Assembly (NCBI RefSeq): GCF_001277295.1
Contig: NZ_CP011456.1
Coordinates: 1,860,001 to 1,924,000 of the forward strand
Source: Anabaena sp. WA102
GTDB lineage: Bacteria; Cyanobacteriota; Cyanobacteriia; Cyanobacteriales; Nostocaceae
Reading direction: 5' to 3'
Length of the DNA: 64,000 nucleotides
Part shown: positions 37,427 through 46,470 of the stretch, piece after piece
Position numbering within the stretch: position 1 is the stretch's first letter
How the letters are laid out: each line of letters begins with the position of its first letter
Translations under genes and position numbers: made by a program
Notes under the pieces: model-generated
What the model was told of the DNA's origin: nothing
Databases searched by the model: none
The model's input: only the letters and a program-made list of their open reading frames with translations

Positions 37427-37648
37427 ATGCAAAGTATGAGAGTGCGATCGCTAATTGGTAAAAATGGACTTTTACAAATTCAATTACCCGAAACAACAGA
37501 AGGAACGGAATTAGATATTATTCTTGTTTATGAATCAGCATCACCAACAAAAACAACAACAAAATTGAGTGATTTTTATGGTTGTATTCAAGATGAAACA
37601 TTTATCAGACATCCACAGCCAGAACAAGCAGAAAGAGAGCTATTTTGA
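37427..37648 (+). CDS. VapB-like antitoxin, intact copy
   Basis: 73 residues: MQSMRVRSLIGKNGLLQIQL ... PEQAERELF. This is the empty-site version of 27903, with an uncut HIP1 GCGATCGC spanning codons for R-S-L. It overlaps the toxin start by one base (TGATG). Confidence 0.82.
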   Translation: MQSMRVRSLIGKNGLLQIQLPETTEGTELDIILVYESASPTKTTTKLSDFYGCIQDETFIRHPQPEQAERELF

Positions 37649-38058
37649 TGATTTATCTGCTAGACACTAATGCCTGTATTATTTATCTCAAGGGCAAAAA
37701 CTTTCATTTAAAACAAAAGCTGGATAATATCCCACTTTCAGAAATTGCTGTTTGTTCAGTTGTGAAGGGTGAATTATTTTACGGATCAATTCGTAGTGCT
37801 AACCCAGAGCGTAATCTGACGTTACAGCAAGGATTTTTGAGTCAATTTGTGTCTTTGCCATTTGATGACCAGTCTGCTCTAATTTTCGGAGAGATTCGCG
37901 CCCAACTTGCTGCTAACGGAACACCTATTGGAGCTTACGATTTACAAATTGCGGCTATTGCTTTAGCGAATAATTTGATATTAGTTACCCATAATACTAA
38001 AGAATTTTCACGCATTCCCCAACTACAATTGGAAGACTGGGAAATAGATATTTTGTAA
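37648..38058 (+). CDS. VapC-type PIN toxin, intact copy
   Basis: 136 residues. MIYLLDTNACIIYL, VVKGELFYGSIRS, GAYDLQIAAIALANNLILVTHNTKEFSRIP and LQLEDWEI are the standard PIN/VapC motifs, complete with all acidic residues. The paralogue at 28145 is broken. The intact pair here could supply both functions. Confidence 0.92.
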   Translation: MIYLLDTNACIIYLKGKNFHLKQKLDNIPLSEIAVCSVVKGELFYGSIRSANPERNLTLQQGFLSQFVSLPFDDQSALIFGEIRAQLAANGTPIGAYDLQIAAIALANNLILVTHNTKEFSRIPQLQLEDWEIDIL

Positions 38059-38197
38059 TCTTTTAACTATAAGCATTACAGCTATCAATGCGATAGCGAA
38101 GCGCGACCTAGGAATCGCCAATCTTGTAGGGTGCGTTAATGCAGTGTAACACACCTAAAATATAAGCTAAAATGAAGTAGCTTACAATCTACCGTGT

Positions 38198-38413
38198 ATG
38201 AGTGAATCTGTCTATATTGAAACCAGTATTTTAGGCTACCTTACTGCTCGACCAAGCAGAGACATTATTGTGGCGGCTAATATTGAGATAACGAGGGAGT
38301 GGTGGAATACACGGCGCAGTGACTTTCAACTGTACTCATCCCAAGCAGATCAGCATTGATTTTGGATACGAATTGCCGATTCTTTGTACACCCTATGAAT
38401 TTCTAGGAGGTTG
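38198..38413 (+). pseudogene. PIN toxin remnant with internal deletion
   Basis: The first 46 codons (MSESVYIETSILGYLTARPS ... DFQLY) are the N-terminus of a common cyanobacterial PIN toxin. The frame ends at 38359. A separate frame at 38348-38413 reads ISIDFGYELPILCTPYEFLGG, its normal C-terminus. The middle, about 90 residues, is gone. Confidence 0.8.
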
Positions 38414-38416
38414 ATT

Positions 38417-38506
38417 ATGTTTCATGATGAGATTGTGGAAGTGCTGTTTCGAGGTTTCTTAGTTTCTTCTCTCAGTTACTCGTTGATCATTCCGAGTCAC
38501 GTCTAA
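38417..38506 (+). pseudogene. 5' remnant of the gene that follows the PIN toxin
   Basis: AGGAGG precedes an ATG reading MFHDEIVEV, a start seen after this PIN toxin in cyanobacteria. It then runs out of frame into the antisense of the DUF2382 gene. Likely a broken gene at the island's right side. Confidence 0.55.
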
Positions 38507-39331
38507 TTCTTCACGACGAATAGTATCTTCCGCTTCAACTGTATCCTGTTCAACTATTTTCTTGATTTTTACTCCTCCTTCACCTAAATCAGCTTCAGTT
38601 AGTGATACAGTTTTAACACCCGTTTCTGCATCAGTGTGTTCAATGACTATACGTTCTCTTTGCACAGGTACAGAAACTGTTACCATTTCAGTATATGATT
38701 GCTTACTAACAGTTACTTCTCCTGTCTTCACACGAGATTTATTAGCTACTAAACGTTCTTCATATAGTTTCAGGTTTTGGTGATCCTGCTCATTCACATT
38801 GTAAAGATTTGGTTCTTCCTCATACCTATATGTATTCCGTTCAACAGGAACAGCAGGAGTAACTATTGTGCGCTCATGAGAAACTAGTGGAGAATCTACA
38901 GCTATCGGCGACTCTAGCGGTGTTGATGACTCTAAAGGCGCTTGTCCTCTTGGTCTACGATAAACTCCCCGCACCCGTTCCTCATAGTCGTAATCAATTT
39001 CTTGCAAATCTTTAAAATCTGGTAAATTTTCTACCTGCTGCTTTGTCAGCTTATTCGCGTATACCCGACGTTTATCATAGTCAATTCGGGAACGTCCAAT
39101 TGGTAACAATACTTGTCTACCAAAAAACCAAAACCCTGTGTCCACAACTAAATAACGCAAACGCCCTGAATCATCTACCAATATGTATTTAATAGTGCCA
39201 ACTTTATCATCATCTATGTCTGAATAGACATCAAAATGCTTAATCTTTTCAACTTCACTGCCATCCAACCCTGGACTATCATAGTTAGAGTCAGCAGTAA
39301 AGTCTTCAATTTTGTATAAAGCCATATTCAT
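38459..39331 (-). CDS. PRC-barrel and DUF2382 protein
   Basis: 290 residues. N-terminal PRC barrel (KHFDVYSDIDDDKVGTIKYILVDDSGRLRYLVVD), a low-complexity linker with PLESSTPLESP, then DUF2382 (YsnF/AvaK type) with LYEERLVANKSRVKTGEVTV and RERIVIEH. Members are stress- or desiccation-related and often abundant in akinetes. Two possible ATGs at 39331 and 39325. It is convergent with the island remnants. Confidence 0.87.
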   Translation of the reverse strand: MNMALYKIEDFTADSNYDSPGLDGSEVEKIKHFDVYSDIDDDKVGTIKYILVDDSGRLRYLVVDTGFWFFGRQVLLPIGRSRIDYDKRRVYANKLTKQQVENLPDFKDLQEIDYDYEERVRGVYRRPRGQAPLESSTPLESPIAVDSPLVSHERTIVTPAVPVERNTYRYEEEPNLYNVNEQDHQNLKLYEERLVANKSRVKTGEVTVSKQSYTEMVTVSVPVQRERIVIEHTDAETGVKTVSLTEADLGEGGVKIKKIVEQDTVEAEDTIRREELDVTRNDQRVTERRN

Positions 39332-39465
39332 TTAGCTCCAAACAGCTATACTTATAATTTTAAAAATAAAATTTTTTACTTCTTCTTTCTAAAGAAGGAT
39401 ATTAATATCAATAAATCTTGCTGTTCTGGTGGAAATGTATTATCAGGATATCCAGCTACAATTAC

Positions 39466-39648
39466 GAAGTTGATATGTTTTTAAATGGGCCAAACAGGGA
39501 ATGATTAGCTAGAATGATCAGACAACAGGCGGAACAAGCTTTATAATTGTGAGTTTGCGCCGTCCGATGATAGAATCAATCAGCCCAACGCACAATTGGC
39601 GTAACTCAAGCCAGAGGCGCGGATACTCAAGTTTTGAGTATTAAGTTA
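39466..39648 (+). pseudogene. Decayed copy of the smc 3' end
   Basis: Matches 25615-25795 of smc: GAAGTTGATATGTTTTTA, then ...GAATGATTAG-like, AACAACAGGC..., GTTTGCGCCGTCCGATGATA, and the TQARGA coding part. Identity is clearly high but broken by indels and no frame is continuous. It lies directly upstream of the PRC gene at 39795. Confidence 0.88.
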
Positions 39649-39649
39649 G

Positions 39650-39720
39650 GTAACAGGGAACAGGGAACAGGAAAAAAGTTTACCAATGACAACTGACAAC
39701 TGACAACTGACAAATTTCTG
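39650..39720. repeat. Short tandem repeats AACAGGG and TGACAAC
   Basis: Two heptamer families in a row: AACAGGG (about three copies) and TGACAAC (about four copies). These are typical short tandemly repeated repetitive sequences of heterocystous cyanobacteria. Confidence 0.8.
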
Positions 39721-39794
39721 TTAAAAATAGACATATACATAAACCAGATTCGAGATTGCCTACGGCACGCTACGCGAACAGGACGACCTATAGA

Positions 39795-40784
39795 ATGACT
39801 TCAGAACAAATAGTTAGACGTTCAGATATATTAAACACTCAGGTAATCACCCGCGACAACGGTAAGCGGTTAGGTATCGTGAGTCAGATTTGGGTTGATG
39901 TTGATCAAAGAGAGGTTGTGGCAATAAGTTTGCGAGACAGCCTGATATCTATTTCTAGTTTGCCCCGCAATATGTATCTCAACAGCATCAACCAAATCGG
40001 TGATGTCATCTTAGTTGATAACGAGGATGTCATCGAAGATGTAGAAGTGGAGATTCTCAGTAACCTGATGAACTGGGAAGTAATCACCGAAACAGGTGAA
40101 GTTTTAGGCAAAGTAAGAGGCTTTAAATTTAATGGCGAAACGGGTAAAATATACTCTATCGTCATTGCCTCCTTGGGATTACCGCAAATTCCCGACCAAT
40201 TTTTGAGTACCTATGAACTATCCATTGATGAAGTAGTCAGCACCGGACCTAGTCGGTTAATTGTGTTTGAAGGTGCTGAAGAAAGAGTAAACCAGTTAAC
40301 CGTGGGCGTTTTAGAACGGCTGGGAATCGGTAAAGCCCCTTGGGAAAGAGATGCAGAAGAAGAATTTGGCTATAGCGCCCCTCGGACAGTTGCACCCAGT
40401 AATCAATTACCTAGTGGTGTTCCTCTCCAACCACCTCGTCCTAAAGTCCGCATTCCTGAACCCATAGCCCAAGAAGAGGAATGGACGGAAGACTATGTAG
40501 AAGAAGAAAGACCCCAGCGTCAGGTGATGAAAGCCCGTTCCTACGAGTCAATTCAGTATGAAGAAGACGAAGAAGATAACTGGAGTGATGCAACGGTAAG
40601 AGATAGTTATCAGGAAGCCCCCAGAGCCGAAGCCAAACCTGCCAAAAAGACCTACGCTGACCAGTATGATGACTATGATGATGATCTAGACGGTGATGCC
40701 TGGGATGATGCACCAAAGCCTGTAAACATTCCCAAAAAGGTTAAGGAACGACAAGTGGAATACGAAGAAGAAGGCGGATATTAA
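39795..40784 (+). CDS. PRC-barrel domain protein with acidic C-terminal tail
   Basis: About 329 residues from ATG 39795 (TTG 39756 would include repeat-encoded residues). Two PRC barrels are visible: RRSDILNTQVITRDNGKRLG and LMNWEVITETGEVLGKVRGF. The last about 110 residues are rich in E, D and P and probably disordered. Family role is unclear (photosystem reaction-centre subunit H-like fold, also RNA-processing partners). The smc remnant directly upstream suggests it was once the smc neighbour. Confidence 0.85.
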   Translation: MTSEQIVRRSDILNTQVITRDNGKRLGIVSQIWVDVDQREVVAISLRDSLISISSLPRNMYLNSINQIGDVILVDNEDVIEDVEVEILSNLMNWEVITETGEVLGKVRGFKFNGETGKIYSIVIASLGLPQIPDQFLSTYELSIDEVVSTGPSRLIVFEGAEERVNQLTVGVLERLGIGKAPWERDAEEEFGYSAPRTVAPSNQLPSGVPLQPPRPKVRIPEPIAQEEEWTEDYVEEERPQRQVMKARSYESIQYEEDEEDNWSDATVRDSYQEAPRAEAKPAKKTYADQYDDYDDDLDGDAWDDAPKPVNIPKKVKERQVEYEEEGGY

Positions 40785-40811
40785 GTTTTGTAAACCCCCT
40801 CTACTATAAGT

Positions 40812-41185
40812 AGCTACGGTGTACACACAAGTTATCGAATCACCATTATTCCTCAAATTACCCCACCCTAACCCTCCCCGATGCTTTGGGGAGGGAACTA
40901 CAGCGATTTCCAATCATATAAGGTACATCCTAGCCCCCTCATCGCTTGCGGGGAGGGGGTGGCGGGTGGGGTTCTTGTTCCAGGTTTGATGACAATTTGC
41001 TGTAATTTTTCCGGTTTCCCCCCAAAGCATCCGCTACCGTGTACACACATCCTTACCCAAAGCCAGTTTTCCACAACGAGAAAGAATTTATTGAAAATCC
41101 AGTTCCCCTCTCGAAGAGCGGGGAGGGGCTAGGGGTGGGGTTTTATGGTAACCAACAGGCAATTTCCAGTGTGTACACCGTAGCT
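40812..41185. mobile_element. 374-bp element with 17-bp perfect inverted ends
   Basis: AGCTACGGTGTACACAC at 40812-40828 is inverted at 41169-41185. A related CTACCGTGTACACA lies inside at 41034. The inside carries several G/C-rich blocks with inverted symmetry (CCTCCCCGATGCTTTGGGGAGG). No open frame. Probably a MITE or compound element. Confidence 0.75.
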
Positions 41186-41242
41186 TTGTAAGGGGGGATT
41201 AAGGGGGGGTTATTTTTTGGCAGTTGCTCTCTACCTGAGTTT

Positions 41243-42736
41243 CTACTTGGGACGTTTAACCCCACCTTTCCGTTTAACTTTAAATCCATACATATATATT
41301 TCAGGCATATTAATTCTTCCATCAGAACGACTTTCTACAATTCCCAGTTGAAGTAAATATTTCAAAATTTCTTCAGGGTTAATTACAGGTGGTTGCTTTT
41401 CGGGTTTTTCGCTCCAGTTAGTAGATTCTACTGCTTCTAAAAACTTGTCTTTCTCTATTGGGACTACAAGTTCAGCTAAACTTGTTTTAAGAGATTCTAA
41501 CCAAGGATACTCCTCTTGAGCTAATTCTTCAATTCGCGCTTTTGAAGTATCTATTAAAGCCCCCTGTAAATCAGAGGGTTGCAAAAGTACCATATTTTGT
41601 TCAACAGTCGAGTGCTGTTGTATTCTCAGTTCTGCGGCTAAAACAAATAACTTGAGAAAAGAACGCGGTGCAATTCGACCATCAGCATCCTGAAGGTGAT
41701 TGGGAATCCAGCAATAGGTAATTCCTTTTTTAGCATTAACACCCATATACTTACCAATCATTCTTTCGATTAGTTCTTCAAATAATTTTTCATTTGATGT
41801 TACACTCCAGCCCAAACCAGTTTTATTTTCAGTAATTAACTCTGGGATATTTTGCAAATATTCTGTCATTTCAGATCCAGCGTTTGCAAGTCGTTTGACC
41901 AAAAGTTGGTAAAGCCATGAAGTTTTCCATTCCAATCGAACTTGATGGCCTTGCAGTTTAGAGGCATCAGGAAAATTCAAAAAATCCTCTCGAAATAGAT
42001 CAGTACGCAAAAAGATTTTAGGTCGTATTCTATCCCAACGTCGCCATCGATCAAGCCACAAAGCTAAAAGTTGACGTATTGGACTTGCTAAGGCAGTATA
42101 GGAAACCACTAATCGATCTAATTCATCATAAGTAACAAATAACCAATCATCTGTTTCAATAAGTTTTTGATCTAATTTATCTAAGACAGAATTTAATTTT
42201 TCAAGATTCTGATTGACAATAGGTTGCCAAATTGATAAAAGAGATAAATCATCTCTCAGAATATTGACTATTGCTGTCTCTAGTTGTTCAAGCAGAAAAT
42301 CTTTGAATTTAAAATCTTCTTGCTGTAATAGCACACCTAAAATTAAACCAATCCAGAAGCCGCGCCATTCAATATTTGTAGCCTTATCCATTTGGCTTTC
42401 CACACTTTCTGGTGCTGGAAATTGCTTTTTGTCCTTGCAAAAGCCAGCTACCCATGTTGTTTTACTCAAGGTGGGTAAGGATCTAATTCCCAAGCTTTCA
42501 ACTAAAGCTGCTCGTCCTGAAGGAATTGCTAGTAAACGGAATAATTCAGTTTTTCCTACTCCTCTTCCTCCTAATATTAATAATATATTTGGTTCTAAAG
42601 CATGACGATAATCTGCTATGGGTAAAAAGTTTTTTAAGAATGTTTCATGATCATTACTTTCATGTTCAGCAATTCCTTTACCAGGGGCGATATTCGCTAT
42701 TAATTCTAGTAATTTGTGTTTATTAATTTCAGACAT
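41243..42736 (-). CDS. P-loop ATPase of a HEPN-KGGVGR operon
   Basis: About 497 residues from ATG 42736. NILLILGGRGVGKTELFRLLA is Walker A (about 50-70). WLFVTYDELDRLV is Walker B-like. The remaining helical part with RAFLKLFVLAAELR-like segments resembles STAND or KAP-type NTPases. The C-terminal 60 residues look like a small winged helix. It is the last gene of the operon, 10 nt after the KGGVGR gene. It probably senses or remodels a substrate for the other two proteins. Confidence 0.75.
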   Translation of the reverse strand: MSEINKHKLLELIANIAPGKGIAEHESNDHETFLKNFLPIADYRHALEPNILLILGGRGVGKTELFRLLAIPSGRAALVESLGIRSLPTLSKTTWVAGFCKDKKQFPAPESVESQMDKATNIEWRGFWIGLILGVLLQQEDFKFKDFLLEQLETAIVNILRDDLSLLSIWQPIVNQNLEKLNSVLDKLDQKLIETDDWLFVTYDELDRLVVSYTALASPIRQLLALWLDRWRRWDRIRPKIFLRTDLFREDFLNFPDASKLQGHQVRLEWKTSWLYQLLVKRLANAGSEMTEYLQNIPELITENKTGLGWSVTSNEKLFEELIERMIGKYMGVNAKKGITYCWIPNHLQDADGRIAPRSFLKLFVLAAELRIQQHSTVEQNMVLLQPSDLQGALIDTSKARIEELAQEEYPWLESLKTSLAELVVPIEKDKFLEAVESTNWSEKPEKQPPVINPEEILKYLLQLGIVESRSDGRINMPEIYMYGFKVKRKGGVKRPK

Positions 42737-42746
42737 AGGTTTTAAT

Positions 42747-44135
42747 CTAATTATTTTTTTGAAATTCACGCCCAAAAAGATTACACAACTTTTCTGCAAT
42801 CTCCTTATAAGGAGAATTGGTCATGATTTCTGCAAGCTTTGATAGTCGAGTGGATTCTTCTGGAGTTGAGTTGCGAGAAAATAGAGCTATGTCCCCCCGT
42901 AGACTCTCCTGATAAGGTACAACTAGCGGAAAAAATGGTTCTTCTCTATTGTTAGCATCAGGGACATCTTCATCTTCGGAGTAATAGTTTTCTCGAAAAA
43001 GGTCGTAGGCTTGTTCCCGAAATTCTGTTAATTCTGTTTCTCGTCCTGGGATTCCTGTTGCAGGAGCCATCGAATGTACAAGAATCAACGGTAAACGCTC
43101 ATCAACTCCAGGACTTGCTAAATGTCGAATAACATGAGTTAGTCCAGCCCAACTTTGACGTGATTGAGTGCCAAAGATCACTGCCGCATGGGAGAGTTTA
43201 GCGATCGCTAATCCACCAATATCATGAAACCCAGCCCGCGCATCCATTAGAATAAAATCTAAAGGTCTGACTGCACTTTCCAATTCTTTTAACATACTTA
43301 CCATTGTACTTTCCAGTTCACCATTTACAAGGTTCTGAAAATCTAATCTAGCTAATTTTTCCAAATAATTTTTATCTACTGTTCCAGCCGGAAGTAATTG
43401 TATACTCTCACCATTATCATCTAGCAAAATCCGTTCATTAATGCTGATCAAATGAGTACGCAGTTTCCAATCTTGTTCTTGAATTTTCTTTTCCAATAAA
43501 TAATCAATTACACCTGGATTATTTGGATTATTTGGATTATCTGGATTATCTGGTGAAAAAATTGTAGCCAATCCTGGTGCTTCTAAATCGAGATCAACAA
43601 TAGCAACTCTATGACCATTACGGGCTAAAGTCAAGGCAGTTGCAACTAGACTACTAGTTCGTCCCACACCTCCTTTAAAGGAGAAAAAAGATATGATCGC
43701 GGGTTTGTATTTTTGATAGACTACGGCCTCTGTCCAAGGTTGTTCACCTACGTTATTATCTATCCATGCCTGTTTAGCAATGTGGCGTTCAAGAATATAC
43801 CAGCGAGGACTTGATCCATTATCCCAAGATGCAAAAACTCTTTCATCCTTGATAGTTTTAATTAAAGATTGGTAAGCATCGTTATTTCTTCGTGGTAGCC
43901 AAATATCATTCCCATAATACTTTCCCAGTTGTGTAGATAAAAGCGTATTAAGTTCAGTGGTTTCTGATTCTTCAATGGGATTATTGTCTAATGATTCAAG
44001 AAAAATTCTAATCTTTCCATTAACGTCACGAATAATAGTTACGGACTCAAGTTTAGGTATAAGTGCATCTACAATGCTTTGTTCCTCAAAGCATTCGCGT
44101 ACTTTATCAAAGGTTTCACTAAAACTGATCATCAT
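42747..44135 (-). CDS. KGGVGR-motif MinD/ParA-like ATPase
   Basis: 462 residues. An N-terminal about 140-residue region precedes FSFKGGVGRTSSLVATALTL (about 152-171), a variant deviant Walker A with R in place of K. VAIVDLDLEAPGLATIF and FILMDARAGFHD follow the ParA/MinD layout. A short repeat encoding DNPDNPNNPNNP lies near 197-208. Proteins with this variant are not normally partition proteins and are found in conflict-type operons. Its HEPN neighbour is 3 nt upstream. Confidence 0.85.
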   Translation of the reverse strand: MMISFSETFDKVRECFEEQSIVDALIPKLESVTIIRDVNGKIRIFLESLDNNPIEESETTELNTLLSTQLGKYYGNDIWLPRRNNDAYQSLIKTIKDERVFASWDNGSSPRWYILERHIAKQAWIDNNVGEQPWTEAVVYQKYKPAIISFFSFKGGVGRTSSLVATALTLARNGHRVAIVDLDLEAPGLATIFSPDNPDNPNNPNNPGVIDYLLEKKIQEQDWKLRTHLISINERILLDDNGESIQLLPAGTVDKNYLEKLARLDFQNLVNGELESTMVSMLKELESAVRPLDFILMDARAGFHDIGGLAIAKLSHAAVIFGTQSRQSWAGLTHVIRHLASPGVDERLPLILVHSMAPATGIPGRETELTEFREQAYDLFRENYYSEDEDVPDANNREEPFFPLVVPYQESLRGDIALFSRNSTPEESTRLSKLAEIMTNSPYKEIAEKLCNLFGREFQKNN

Positions 44136-44138
44136 TTC

Positions 44139-44570
44139 TTAAATATCTTTGCTGAGAATTGAGCCGTCTAACACTAATTTGGAGATTATTTCTCGGTAAA
44201 TTTCTTCCGCACGTTGAACAGCAGTTGTTGCTTGAGCTTCAGTCCAATGTCCAGATTTGAAATATCTCCTATCTGGATGTTTTTCAGCCAGAACAGTATC
44301 AACTATTCGTGAAGTCGGTAGTTGTTTATCCAAAACGGGGTAGATAACCCGTAAGCGTTCCATTAACCTTCCATCAAGTTCAGCGAGGTTATGGTTATAT
44401 TTTTTTGCCGCATCTTGATCATGCTTAAAGTTTTGCTCAACAAGTACCTTGAAACAACATTCCACAACATAACCTGCTAGGTAAACGGCATTGTCCCATC
44501 GTTGCTCTCCCAAAAGAATTTGGGCATCCTGTAGATGCCTACCTGCTGAATTAGAAAATGAATCTTGCAT
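44139..44570 (-). CDS. HEPN-domain protein, first gene of the operon
   Basis: 143 residues, all helical. YLAGYVVECCFKVLVEQNFK resembles the second helix of HEPN proteins and HPDRRYFKSGHWTEAQATTAVQRAEEIYREI the C-terminal helices. An R-x5-H arrangement (RYFKSGH) is present, which may or may not be the RNase site. It leads the operon and is the probable effector. Confidence 0.72.
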   Translation of the reverse strand: MQDSFSNSAGRHLQDAQILLGEQRWDNAVYLAGYVVECCFKVLVEQNFKHDQDAAKKYNHNLAELDGRLMERLRVIYPVLDKQLPTSRIVDTVLAEKHPDRRYFKSGHWTEAQATTAVQRAEEIYREIISKLVLDGSILSKDI

Positions 44571-44808
44571 TGTTTACTACAAATTGCTGTATAACATAAT
44601 AATCACAAGTTTTCAAAACCTAACCCAAAATATATCATTAATAATACCTTAGCCAAATTATGAGGGTGAGATGATACAGCACTTCCTGATGTTATGAGGT
44701 ACAAAGTTTCATCGCCAATCCTGTAGGGGCGCAGGGTCTGCGCCCTTAATTGTATTGCATTTAATCGGCAACTGCTGTAATGCTTTAACCATGAACTTCC
44801 GTTTCTCG
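44571..44808. other. Intergenic, no gene recognised
   Basis: Holds a short palindrome GGGGCGCAGGGTCTGCGCCC-like near 44727-44747, otherwise no frame or RNA recognised. The promoter of the HEPN operon would lie in its left part. Confidence 0.4.
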
Positions 44809-44918
44809 CTAGTGGTCTGTCAACATTAATTTTGTGTGTTAGAGGGTGTTTGAAAGTATTGCTAACAAACGGTTATAAAATTTAATAACTCACAATTTCA
44901 AGCTTGACAGACTACTAG
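44809..44918. mobile_element. 110-bp MITE with CTAGTGGTCTGTCAA ends
   Basis: CTAGTGGTCTGTCAA at 44809-44823 is inverted at 44904-44918 with one mismatch. It contains the AGAGGGTGTTTGAAAGT end of the other MITE family seen at 9467-9637. Confidence 0.7.
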
Positions 44919-44960
44919 GCTGAGGATATTACTGAGATTATCCCTCAATTGTTGATGAAT

Positions 44961-44992
44961 GCGAACTGCTTGCAGCAGCGCTTCGCTATCGC
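44961..44992. repeat. 24-nt element splitting a HIP1 site
   Basis: GCGA plus 24 nt plus TCGC, the same element as 354-385. It stands alone, not in an array. Confidence 0.8.
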
Positions 44993-45078
44993 CCCAAAGA
45001 GGAATAACAGTTTGTCATGGACGACATATAATTAATCGCTGCACAAAATCACTATTAACTGAACTATCTGTTTAAAAG

Positions 45079-45160
45079 TGCGGATAAAAGGACTTGAACC
45101 TTCACTCCTTTCGGAACTAGAACCTAAATCTAGCGCGTCTGCCAATTTCGCCATATCCGC
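45079..45160 (-). tRNA. tRNA-Leu (UAG)
   Basis: On the minus strand, acceptor GCGGATA pairs with TATCCGC followed by A. The anticodon stem CTAGA/TCTAG encloses loop TTTAGGT, giving anticodon UAG. A long variable arm and the T loop GGTTCAAGTCC are present. CCA is not encoded. Confidence 0.95.
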
Positions 45161-45282
45161 ATTGATAACTTATGTTAGCACAACAAATTATTTATGGCAA
45201 TAGGCAAAAGAGTCAAAATTTCAGTCCCAATTTTAAATTAGGGTATGGGGTATTGGTGATATTTTCCCATGTCCCTAATTAT

Positions 45283-46470
45283 CTACATCACAGCCACACG
45301 AGGTAGACGATGTTTGAAACCACAGAGAATTTCCCAAGAAATGGTATTGAGGCAGTTTGCCCAATCATCAGCGGATATTTGCTCTTTTCCCTGTTCTCCT
45401 AGCAAAGTGACTATTTCCCCCTCTTGCAAATCGGGAATGGAACTCACATCTAACATAATTTGGTCCATTGTAATTGCGCCAACTTGCGGTATGCGCTGCC
45501 CACGAATTAACACCTGCATTTGGTTAGAAAGACTACGGGGAACTCCGTCGGCATAACCAATACCAACTACAGCCAGACGCATTTCTTTAGAAGCAATAAA
45601 ATGATGTCCATAACTAACTCCAGTTCCTGCGGCTATGGTTTTAACTTGGGTAACTCTGGCTTTGAGTTGTAAAACCGGTTGCAGTTTGATTTGATTTTGT
45701 AAATGAGTGGCAGGATAAAGACCATAAATAGCTAAACCCACCCGCACCATGTCATAGTGCAGTTCTGGATTTGTCAAGGTAGCGGCGGAATTTGCTAAAT
45801 GCAAACTGGGAATTTTGATCCCTTTAGCTTTGATGTGTGCAGTTGCTTCTGCAAATCTTCTATGCTGTTCTTTCATCACCGTGGTATCAAGACTATCGGC
45901 AGTTGCTAAATGAGAATAGATACTGGCAATATTTAAATGGGGTAATCCCTGTACTAACTGGACAAAATCTGCGGCTTGTTGCCAATTAGTACCTAATCTA
46001 GACATTCCTGTATCCAACTTAATATGTACGGATAAAGAGGAATTATGGTTAATAGTTTCTAAGGTGTTAGAAAATTCTAAAGCTTGTTTAGGGCTACATA
46101 GTGTGGGCTGAAGTTGCCAATGGGCGATCGCCTGAATTTGTTCTGGTGTGTTGGTTGCCCCTAAAATCAGAATTGGGGCTTTAATACCATCTTCTCGTAA
46201 TTGAATACCTTCGGGAACTGTTGCCACACCTAACCAACTAGCACCCGCCTCCAAAGCAGTCCTCGCAACTGTCACCGCCCCATGTCCATAGGCATCAGCT
46301 TTGACAACTGCCATTAATTTGGTACATGGTGATAAAAACTTGACCAACTGCTTGACGTTATGAGACAAAGCCCCTAAATCAATTTCTACCCAAGCCCGCT
46401 GAGAAAACCAAGCATAAGCATCACATTCCTGATTGTTGGCAAAAATCGGGGTTTGCTTGCGACTTAACAT
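45283..46470 (-). CDS. alr: Alanine racemase
   Basis: PLP enzyme converting L-Ala to D-Ala for peptidoglycan. 395 residues. The PLP lysine lies in AVVKADAYGHGAV at about 53-65. RLGTNWQQA, HLANSAAT, YGLYPA and GYADGVPR (catalytic Tyr region GVSYGHHF) are typical. MDQIMLDVSS is the conserved C-terminal domain motif. Minus-strand neighbour of tRNA-Leu. Confidence 0.95.
   Translation of the reverse strand: MLSRKQTPIFANNQECDAYAWFSQRAWVEIDLGALSHNVKQLVKFLSPCTKLMAVVKADAYGHGAVTVARTALEAGASWLGVATVPEGIQLREDGIKAPILILGATNTPEQIQAIAHWQLQPTLCSPKQALEFSNTLETINHNSSLSVHIKLDTGMSRLGTNWQQAADFVQLVQGLPHLNIASIYSHLATADSLDTTVMKEQHRRFAEATAHIKAKGIKIPSLHLANSAATLTNPELHYDMVRVGLAIYGLYPATHLQNQIKLQPVLQLKARVTQVKTIAAGTGVSYGHHFIASKEMRLAVVGIGYADGVPRSLSNQMQVLIRGQRIPQVGAITMDQIMLDVSSIPDLQEGEIVTLLGEQGKEQISADDWANCLNTISWEILCGFKHRLPRVAVM

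Noticed and set aside
38459..39331. DUF2382 gene as part of the defence island
   Set aside because: PRC/DUF2382 proteins are stress-related and general. Its place at the edge may be coincidental.
42747..44135. Plasmid partition ParA
   Set aside because: It has KGGVGR, not KGGVGK, no ParB or parS nearby, and the neighbouring genes fit a conflict operon.
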